41,043 nt of DNA from Actinomycetota bacterium (GTDB lineage: Bacteria; Actinomycetota; Acidimicrobiia; Acidimicrobiales; CADCSY01), in the NCBI GenBank assembly GCA_016781135.1, contig JADDQY010000009.1:1-41043 (forward strand), given 5' to 3'. How positions within the stretch are numbered: the first letter of the stretch is position 1; every line of letters starts with the position of its first letter. Made by a program: the position numbers and the translations under genes. Under the pieces are notes generated by a model. The model searched no databases. It worked only from the letters and a program-made list of their open reading frames with translations, and was not told the DNA's origin. Positions 34,866 to 41,043 of this stretch are shown here, piece by piece.

Positions 34866-36605
34866 GTGGCTCGAGACGAGATCGAACTGGTGCGGCTCCG
34901 GGAGCAGGCCGTGGCCCTCGAAGAAGAGGTCGCCCACCTGCGGCGCAAGCTGCAGGAAGCCCCCAAGCGGGTCCGCACCCTCGAGGAGCGGCTGTTGGAG
35001 ACCAAGGGTCAGCTGGCTCAGGCCGTCTCCCAGAACGAGCGGCTCAGCTACACGTTGCGAGAGGCCCGAGAGCACATTGCTGCCCTGCGCGAGGAGGTCG
35101 AGAAGCTCACCCAGCCGCCCTCGGCCTACGGGACCCTGCTCGCCCACAACGACGACGGCACCGTCGACGTCTTCTCCGGCGGTCGCAAGATGCGTGTCGC
35201 CCTGCACCCCGACCTGGCCGACACCGAGCTGTCACGGGGAGCCGAGGTCGTGCTCAACGAGTCGCTCAACGTGGTGATGGCGCGCGGTGCCGAGGTGTCG
35301 GGCGAGGTGGTGACCCTCAAAGAGGTGCTGGAGGACCGCCGCCGAGCCCTCGTCCTCGGCCGGGCGGACGAGGAGAGGGTAGTCGAGCTCTCCGACGGCT
35401 TGGCCGACGTCCACCTGCGGGCGGGCGACAGCGTTCTCATCGACCCCCGCTCCGGCCTCGTGCTCGAGAAGCTGCCCCGGCCCGAGGTCGAGGAGCTGGT
35501 GCTCGAGGAGGTGCCCGACATCTCCTACGCTGACGTCGGTGGTCTCGATGCCCAGATCGAGCAGATCACCGACGCCGTCGAGCTGCCGTTCCTGCACCGC
35601 GAGCTGTTCGAGAACTACCGGCTGCCGGCACCGAAGGGCATCCTGCTCTACGGCCCGCCGGGGTGCGGCAAGACCCTCATCGCCAAGGCGGTGGCCAACT
35701 CGTTGTCCAAGAAGGTCAGCGAGGTAACCGGCCAGCCTGCCGCCCGCAGCTACTTCCTCAACATCAAGGGGCCGGAGCTGCTCAACAAGTACGTGGGCGA
35801 GACCGAGCGCCAGATCCGCCTTGTCTTCCAGCGGGCCCGGGAGAAGTCCGAGGAGGGCGTCCCCGTCATCGTCTTCTTCGACGAGATGGACAGTCTGTTC
35901 CGCACCCGGGGGAGCGGCATCAGCTCCGACATGGAGTCGACCATCGTCCCCCAGTTGCTCGCCGAGATCGACGGCGTGGAGACGCTGCGCAACGTCATCG
36001 TGATCGGCGCCTCCAACCGGGAGGACCTCATCGACCCGGCGATCCTGCGCCCCGGCCGCCTCGACGTGAAGATCAAGATCGAGCGGCCCAACGAGGAGGC
36101 GGCGGCCCAGATCTTCAGCCGCTACCTCGACAGCAGTCTCCCCCTGGCCGCCGACGAGGTGGGCTCCCTCGGAGGGGGTGACCCGGAGAAGGCGGTGCGG
36201 GTCATGATCGAGCGCACCGTCGAGGTGATGTACCGGACAGACGACGCCAACCGCTTCCTCGAGGTCACCTACCAGAACGGTGACAAGGAGATCATGTACT
36301 TCAAGGACTTTGCCTCGGGGGCCATGATCGAGAACATCGTCCGCCGAGCCAAGAAGCTGGCGATCAAGCGGCTCATCGCCGGCGGCAACCCCGGCATCCG
36401 CACCGACGACCTCCAGGCCTCGATCGCCCAGGAGTACAAGGAGCACGAGGACCTCCCCAACACCACCAACCCCGACGACTGGGCCAAGATCTCCGGCAAG
36501 AAGGGGGAGCGCATCGTCTACGTCCGCACCCTCGTCTCGGGCGGGACCGACGAGCCCGGCGGCGGACGCTCCATCGAGCGGGTGGCGACCGGGCAGTACC
36601 TGTAG
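34866..36605 (+). CDS. arc: Proteasome-associated AAA+ ATPase ARC/Mpa
   Basis: N-terminal coiled coil, OB-fold region, [18 protein letters not shown] (Walker A), [13 protein letters not shown] (Walker B), and C-terminal GQYL motif that docks the 20S core. Confidence 0.97.
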   Translation: MARDEIELVRLREQAVALEEEVAHLRRKLQEAPKRVRTLEERLLETKGQLAQAVSQNERLSYTLREAREHIAALREEVEKLTQPPSAYGTLLAHNDDGTVDVFSGGRKMRVALHPDLADTELSRGAEVVLNESLNVVMARGAEVSGEVVTLKEVLEDRRRALVLGRADEERVVELSDGLADVHLRAGDSVLIDPRSGLVLEKLPRPEVEELVLEEVPDISYADVGGLDAQIEQITDAVELPFLHRELFENYRLPAPKGILLYGPPGCGKTLIAKAVANSLSKKVSEVTGQPAARSYFLNIKGPELLNKYVGETERQIRLVFQRAREKSEEGVPVIVFFDEMDSLFRTRGSGISSDMESTIVPQLLAEIDGVETLRNVIVIGASNREDLIDPAILRPGRLDVKIKIERPNEEAAAQIFSRYLDSSLPLAADEVGSLGGGDPEKAVRVMIERTVEVMYRTDDANRFLEVTYQNGDKEIMYFKDFASGAMIENIVRRAKKLAIKRLIAGGNPGIRTDDLQASIAQEYKEHEDLPNTTNPDDWAKISGKKGERIVYVRTLVSGGTDEPGGGRSIERVATGQYL

Positions 36606-36611
36606 GGCGTT

Positions 36612-36640
36612 TCGTCGCCGAACCAGAGGCTCGGCGACGA
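36612..36640 (+). terminator. Hairpin between arc and dop (terminator or attenuator-like, no U-tract)
   Basis: TCGTCGCCGA-accagaggc-TCGGCGACGA: perfect 10-bp stem, 9-nt loop, 6 nt after the arc stop codon. Confidence 0.5.
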
Positions 36641-36739
36641 GCCTGATGGTGCTCAGGACGGCCGGCGGGAGCCATCGTCCTCCGCGCTGAGCATCCCTCT
36701 GGCTCGCTGGCAATCGCTCGGGCCGCCAGCCAGGAAGCG

Positions 36740-36755
36740 CCGCCTCCGGAGGCGG
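36740..36755. repeat. Perfect 16-bp palindrome in the arc-dop gap
   Basis: CCGCCTCCGGAGGCGG. Confidence 0.6.
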
Positions 36756-36869
36756 TCGTAGCCGTCGGCCAGATGCGGCGGCGTGGTGGGCGACCCAGGG
36801 GCGGCGGCGGTGTGGCGGCGCCCGGGACCGGGGCGGTTCCCGTGGCGACGCTTCCCTTGCCAAGGGAGG

Positions 36870-36875
36870 TAGGGT
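36870..36875 (+). promoter_or_regulatory. Putative leaderless -10 for dop
   Basis: TAGGGT, 6 nt before GTG 36882; 15-bp inverted repeat TCCCTTG-C-CAAGGGA at 36853-36867. Confidence 0.5.
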
Positions 36876-36881
36876 CGGCGC

Positions 36882-38369
36882 GTGGCCATCCCCAAGGTGT
36901 GCGGGATCGAGACCGAGTACGGGATCGTGCTCCGGGGCGGGTCCGAGGCCAACCCGATGGCGGCCTCGTCGCTGCTGATCAACGCCTACGTGGCGTCGTT
37001 GCAACCACGGGTCGACTGGGACTTCGAGGACGAATCACCCGGCAACGACGCCCGGGGCTACCGGGTGGAGGGCCCGGCCGCTCCCGAGGTCGAGACCAAC
37101 CTCGTCAACGCCGTGTTGACCAACGGGGCCCGCTACTACGTCGACCACGCCCATCCGGAGCTGTCGACCCCCGAGTGCGCCGACGCCCGAGAGGTCGTGG
37201 TGTGGGACAAGGCGGCCGAGCACATCCTCGTGCAGTCGATGCGGGCGGCGTCGGCCGCGCTGCCCCCCGGCCAGCAGGTGGTGGTCTACAAGAACAACAG
37301 CGATGGCAAGGGCAACAGCTACGGGTGCCACGAGAACTACCTGATGGACCGGTCGGTCCCGTTCCACGCCATCGTGTCCGGGATCACCCCGTTCTTCGTG
37401 ACTCGCCAGCTGTTCGCCGGGGCCGGCAAGGTGGGGACCGAGGCGACGGGGCTGGCCCGCAGCCAGGTGCCGTTCCAGCTGTCGCAACGGGCCGACTTCT
37501 TCGAAGAGGAGGTCGGCCTCGAGACCACCTTGAAGCGCCCCATCGTCAACACCCGTGACGAGCCCCACTGCGACGCCCAGAAGTACCGCCGGCTCCACGT
37601 GATCGTCGGCGACGCCAACTGCTCGGAGGTCGCCACCTTCCTCAAGGTCGGCACCACCGCCCTCGTGCTCGCCATGATCGAAGACGGCGAGCTCGGGCGC
37701 AGCCTGCGCCTCGCCGCCCCGGTGCAGGCCCTGCGCCAGGTGTCCTACGACCTCGACCTCTCGTTGCTCCTCGAGCTGGCCGACGGCAGCCGCATCAGCG
37801 CCCTCGACCTGCAGTGGGAGTACTTCACCTGGGCTCGGAAGTACGCCGACAGCCACGGGCTCGAGGCGGTCGGCGAGAGCGTCGGCGCCGAGGTCCTCCG
37901 GCGCTGGGAAGCGGTCCTCACCGCGTTGGAGACCGACCCGATGTCGCTGGCCACCAGCCTCGACTGGGTGGCGAAGTACCAGCTCCTGTCCGCTTACCGC
38001 GAACGCGACGGCCTGGCCTGGGACGCCCCCCGCCTGGCGGCCATGGATCTGCAGTACCACGACCTGCGTCCCGAGAAATCCCTGTTCGCCCGCCTCGGCG
38101 TGGAGCGCCTCACCGACGACGCCGAGGTCATCTCCGCCATGACCGAGCCACCGCCCACCACCAGGGCGTGGTTCCGGGGCAAGTGCCTCCAGCGGTGGGC
38201 GTCACAGATCGTGGCTGCCAACTGGGACTCGCTGGTGTTCGACGTGCACAGCGACGCCCTCCGGCGGGTCCCGATGATGGAACCCCTCAAAGGCACTGCA
38301 GCGATGGTCGATGAGTTGTTGAATGGATGTGATACCCCCGTCGAGCTTCTCCAGCGGCTCGGGGCCTGA
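36882..38369 (+). CDS. dop: Pup deamidase/depupylase Dop
   Basis: CGIETEYGIVLRGGSEANPMAASSLLINAYV...YYVDHAHPELSTPECADAREVVVWDKAAEHIL...YKNNSDGKGNSYGCHENYLMDRSVPF; has the Dop-type insertion before NLVNAVLTNGARYY. Confidence 0.97.
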   Translation: MAIPKVCGIETEYGIVLRGGSEANPMAASSLLINAYVASLQPRVDWDFEDESPGNDARGYRVEGPAAPEVETNLVNAVLTNGARYYVDHAHPELSTPECADAREVVVWDKAAEHILVQSMRAASAALPPGQQVVVYKNNSDGKGNSYGCHENYLMDRSVPFHAIVSGITPFFVTRQLFAGAGKVGTEATGLARSQVPFQLSQRADFFEEEVGLETTLKRPIVNTRDEPHCDAQKYRRLHVIVGDANCSEVATFLKVGTTALVLAMIEDGELGRSLRLAAPVQALRQVSYDLDLSLLLELADGSRISALDLQWEYFTWARKYADSHGLEAVGESVGAEVLRRWEAVLTALETDPMSLATSLDWVAKYQLLSAYRERDGLAWDAPRLAAMDLQYHDLRPEKSLFARLGVERLTDDAEVISAMTEPPPTTRAWFRGKCLQRWASQIVAANWDSLVFDVHSDALRRVPMMEPLKGTAAMVDELLNGCDTPVELLQRLGA

Positions 38370-38390
38370 GCTCTGAGGAGGTAGGAAACC

Positions 38391-38585
38391 ATGGCTGAAC
38401 GGGAGCAGCGCAAGAAGCCGGCACCCGACCGGCGCCAGGAGGAGGTCGACGAGCGACCTCCGGCGTCCGACAAGGGCGAGAAGATCAAGGCCGAGCTCGA
38501 CGACCTCCTCGACGAGATCGACGAGGTCCTGGAGGTCAACTCCGAGGAGTTCGTGAAGTCCTACGTGCAAAAGGGCGGCCAGTAG
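38391..38585 (+). CDS. pup: Prokaryotic ubiquitin-like protein Pup (C-terminal GGQ)
   Basis: 64 aa ending VNSEEFVKSYVQKGGQ; RBS-like GAGGAGGT upstream. Gln terminus implies a requirement for Dop deamidation. Confidence 0.98.
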   Translation: MAEREQRKKPAPDRRQEEVDERPPASDKGEKIKAELDDLLDEIDEVLEVNSEEFVKSYVQKGGQ

Positions 38586-38624
38586 GGCGCTGTCGCAGGC
38601 CGAGGGTCGCTGGAGGCCAGCGGA

Positions 38625-38630
38625 TAGCCT
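38625..38630 (+). promoter_or_regulatory. Putative leaderless -10 for prcB
   Basis: TAGCCT, 7 nt before GTG 38638; inverted repeat CGCTGG-AGG-CCAGCG at 38608-38622. Confidence 0.55.
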
Positions 38631-38637
38631 CCCAGCC

Positions 38638-39471
38638 GTGACCTTCCCCCTCTACCGACCGGGTGACGATCCCGGTCCCGACTTCGCCGAGCTGCTCCGC
38701 CGGATCGGAGCGACACCCGTCGACCCTGGCCAACCGGTCCCGGAGGTCACCCACGGCACCACCGTGGTCGCCCTGCGCTACGCCGACGGCGTGATCATGG
38801 CCGGGGACCGGCGGGCCACCTCGGGAAACCTGATCAGCCATCGCACGATGGAGAAGGTCTTTCCCGCCGACCGTCACTCCGGCGTCGCCATCGCCGGGGC
38901 GGCGGGGCCGGCGGTCGAGATGGTGCAGCTGTTCCAGCTGCAGCTCGAGCACTACGAGAAGATCGAGGGCGTGGAGCTCAGCTTGGAGGGCAAGGCCAAC
39001 CAGCTGAGCCTGATGGTGCGCAACAACCTGCCGGCGGCCATGCAGGGCCTCATGGTGGTGCCATTGTTCGCCGGCTACGACCTCCGGCGCCGAGTGGGGA
39101 GGCTGTTCCAGTACGACATCACCGGGGGGCGCTACGAGGAGAGCGACTTCGCGGCGACAGGTTCGGGACGGCTCCACGCCGGCACGGTGGTCAAGCTCGG
39201 CTACCGGGACGGCATCGAGCGGGGGGAGGCCCTCGACCTCGCCATCTCCGCGCTGTTCCAGGCCGCCGACGAGGATTCCGCCACCGGCGGCCCCGACCTG
39301 GTCCGGGGCATCTACCCGATGATGGCCACCATCACCGCCGAGGGGTTCGACCGCATCGAGGAGGACGAGGTGGCCGAACGCTTTCGTCGTCTGGTCGATC
39401 GCCTGTCGACCCCCGAGAGCACCACCAGCATCGGCACGGCGCCGACGATGGACGGGAGGTTCGGCTCGTGA
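38638..39471 (+). CDS. prcB: Proteasome beta subunit PrcB
   Basis: Propeptide ending EVTHG, then TTVVALRYADGVIMAGDRRATSGNLISHRTMEKVF with presumed catalytic N-terminal Thr. Confidence 0.97.
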   Translation: MTFPLYRPGDDPGPDFAELLRRIGATPVDPGQPVPEVTHGTTVVALRYADGVIMAGDRRATSGNLISHRTMEKVFPADRHSGVAIAGAAGPAVEMVQLFQLQLEHYEKIEGVELSLEGKANQLSLMVRNNLPAAMQGLMVVPLFAGYDLRRRVGRLFQYDITGGRYEESDFAATGSGRLHAGTVVKLGYRDGIERGEALDLAISALFQAADEDSATGGPDLVRGIYPMMATITAEGFDRIEEDEVAERFRRLVDRLSTPESTTSIGTAPTMDGRFGS

Positions 39472-40145
39472 CCTTGCCCTTCTACGTGTCGCCCGAGCAG
39501 ATGATGAAGGACCGGGCCGACTTCGCCCGCAAGAACATCGCCCGGGGCCGCCCTCTCGTTGCCGCCACTTACAGCGACGGGATCCTGCTGTGCGCCGAGA
39601 ACCCCTCGAGCCGGTTGCGCAAGATAAGCGAGATCTACGACCGCATCGCCTTCGCCGGCGTCGGCAAGTACAACGAGTTCGACCAGCTGCGCATCGCTGG
39701 CATCCGGGCGGCAGACCTCCGCGGCTACGCCTACAGCCGTGAAGACGTCGACGCCCGCAGCCTGGCCAACAACTACGCACAGATCCTGGGCCAGATCTTC
39801 ACCCACGAGCCCAAGCCGATGGAGGTCGAGATCCTGGTGGCCGAGGTGGGGTCGGTCCCCGAGGAGGATCGGCTGTTCCACCTGCTCTACGACGGAACGG
39901 TGATCGACGAGGGCCCCTTCTCGGTGCTCGGCGGCGAGGTCGACGCCATCGCCGAGCGGCTGCGGGAGCGCTACGTCGAAGGTGACGACGAGCGGTCGGT
40001 GCTCCGCCACGCCACAGCGGCACTGGCCGGCCCCGAGCGCTCGCTCGATGCCGGCGACCTCGAGGTGGCGGTGCTGGGCCGTCGGGACAGCCGGCGGGCC
40101 TTCCGCCGCCTGGACAAGGCGGCCCTCGCCTCCCTGCTCGCCTGA
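39468..40145 (+). CDS. prcA: Proteasome alpha subunit PrcA
   Basis: LPFYVSPEQMMKDRADFARKNIARGRPLVAATYSDGILLCAENPSSRLRKISEIYDRIAFAGVGKYNEFDQLRIAGIRAADLRGYAYSREDV; GTGA overlap with prcB. Confidence 0.97.
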   Translation: MTLPFYVSPEQMMKDRADFARKNIARGRPLVAATYSDGILLCAENPSSRLRKISEIYDRIAFAGVGKYNEFDQLRIAGIRAADLRGYAYSREDVDARSLANNYAQILGQIFTHEPKPMEVEILVAEVGSVPEEDRLFHLLYDGTVIDEGPFSVLGGEVDAIAERLRERYVEGDDERSVLRHATAALAGPERSLDAGDLEVAVLGRRDSRRAFRRLDKAALASLLA

Positions 40146-40149
40146 CGGT

Positions 40150-40530
40150 TCAGCTGGTGCCGCGGTAGGCGAGGGTGTTCGCGTAGGCGAAGAGCACGAG
40201 CACGGCCACGACCACGGCGACGACCCAAGGCGAGGGGCGACGACGGTGGGGGTTGGCGCCGAGGTCGAAGAGGCCGTCGTCGAGGTCGTCGGGGCCGGTG
40301 CCGTCGAGGTCGGAAAAAGCGGACTCCACCTCGTCGGCCAGCAGGATCTCCCGGGCGGTGTCCAAATCGGGAGCATGGACGAGGACTTCGACGTCGCCCA
40401 TAGGGTAGGGGCCGTCGACGGCGCCCCGCAGCTGGGTCACGATGCCTTCGGAGCCGAGGCGCGCGGCCAGGACCCGGGCGTGGAACGCGTGGGTCACCCG
40501 AGCCACCGCCACCATGCGCAGCCGCTGCAT
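40150..40530 (-). CDS. DUF2007-like (putative signal-transducing) protein with C-terminal TM helix
   Basis: MQRLRMVAVARVTHAFHARVLAARLGSEGIVTQLRGAVDGPYPMGDVEVLVHAPDLDTAREILLADEVES...PSPWVVAVVVAVLVLFAYANTLAYRGTS. Confidence 0.68.
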   Translation of the reverse strand: MQRLRMVAVARVTHAFHARVLAARLGSEGIVTQLRGAVDGPYPMGDVEVLVHAPDLDTAREILLADEVESAFSDLDGTGPDDLDDGLFDLGANPHRRRPSPWVVAVVVAVLVLFAYANTLAYRGTS

Positions 40531-40664
40531 CGGCCACAGCTTACGCCCGGCCTCGGGCTCGCTTCCCGGATCTTCGTCGGGTTTCCGTCGCTGAGGGCCC
40601 GCCCAGCAGAACGACGAAGAACGGAGGAGCCGGGCCCTGTCCCCCCACCACCGGGGTGGACCGA

Positions 40665-40670
40665 TAGCGT
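40665..40670 (+). promoter_or_regulatory. Putative leaderless -10 for pafA
   Basis: TAGCGT, 8 nt before GTG 40679; inverted repeat CCACC-ACCGG-GGTGG at 40645-40659. Confidence 0.55.
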
Positions 40671-40678
40671 GCCTCTCG

Positions 40679-41043
40679 GTGGATCGGCGCATCTTCGGGC
40701 TGGAGAACGAGTACGGGGTGACCTGCACGCTGCGGGGCCAGCGCCGGCTGAGCCCCGACGAGGTGGCCCGGTACCTGTTCCGCCGAGTGGTGTCGTGGGG
40801 CCGCAGCTCGAACGTCTTCCTCGAGAACGGCGCCCGGCTCTACCTCGACGTGGGCAGCCACCCGGAGTACGCCACGCCCGAGTGCGACTCGATCCACGAC
40901 CTGGTGGTGCACGACAAGGCGGGCGAGCGGATCCTCGAGCAGCTCCTGACCTTCGCCGAGCAGCGGCTGCGCGAAGAGGGCATCCGCGGGGTCATCTACC
41001 TGTTCAAGAACAACACCGACTCCGCCGGCAACTCCTACGGCTG
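40679..41043 (+). CDS. pafA: Pup-protein ligase PafA (N-terminal part; truncated by window edge)
   Basis: GTG 40679: [86 protein letters not shown]...[15 protein letters not shown]. Missing from the ORF track (open at edge). Confidence 0.96.
   Translation, partial: MDRRIFGLENEYGVTCTLRGQRRLSPDEVARYLFRRVVSWGRSSNVFLENGARLYLDVGSHPEYATPECDSIHDLVVHDKAGERILEQLLTFAEQRLREEGIRGVIYLFKNNTDSAGNSYG

Noticed and set aside
1-41043. CRISPR arrays, tRNA/rRNA genes, IS elements, prophage or defence-system genes
   Set aside because: Looked for spaced direct repeats, tRNA-like arms, transposase/integrase motifs and known defence motifs in the ORF translations; none seen. Composition and gene content look uniformly core-genome.

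Overview
High-GC actinobacterial chromosomal window; gene content and order suggest an Acidimicrobiia-like lineage (inference). I see no tRNA, rRNA, CRISPR array, phage or transposon. The coding is dense and mostly housekeeping. Main blocks: (i) ~0.7-9.4 kb: GDPD, SirB1-like transglutaminase, MFS exporter, patatin, DUF3151, lipoprotein, flavin reductase-like, MobA-rhodanese fusion, RNase D, alpha-glucosidase. (ii) 16-25 kb, minus strand: pentose-phosphate series tkt-tal-zwf-opcA followed by fbiC (F420 precursor synthase) and a LOG-family gene. (iii) 25-34.7 kb: FIST sensor, DUF983, TetR, D-Ala-D-Ala carboxypeptidase, LON-domain protein, small membrane proteins, TrmI, MarP-like protease, KhtTU-like K+/H+ antiporter pair, ferredoxin. 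(iv) 34.8-41 kb: Pup-proteasome locus (arc/mpa, dop, pup, prcB, prcA, a DUF2007-like gene, and the start of pafA at the window edge). I do not see a clearly new multigene system. The best non-routine signals are regulatory. A TANNNT -10 hexamer lies 6-9 nt before the start codon of at least 13 genes, suggesting leaderless transcription. In two cases the upstream gene's TAG stop is the first half of that -10 box. Short palindromes flank several Pup-proteasome promoters, and a recurring 12-mer (CGACGAAGAACG) occurs in two intergenic regions and in the fbiC domain linker. All family calls are from reading the translations; no database search was run.
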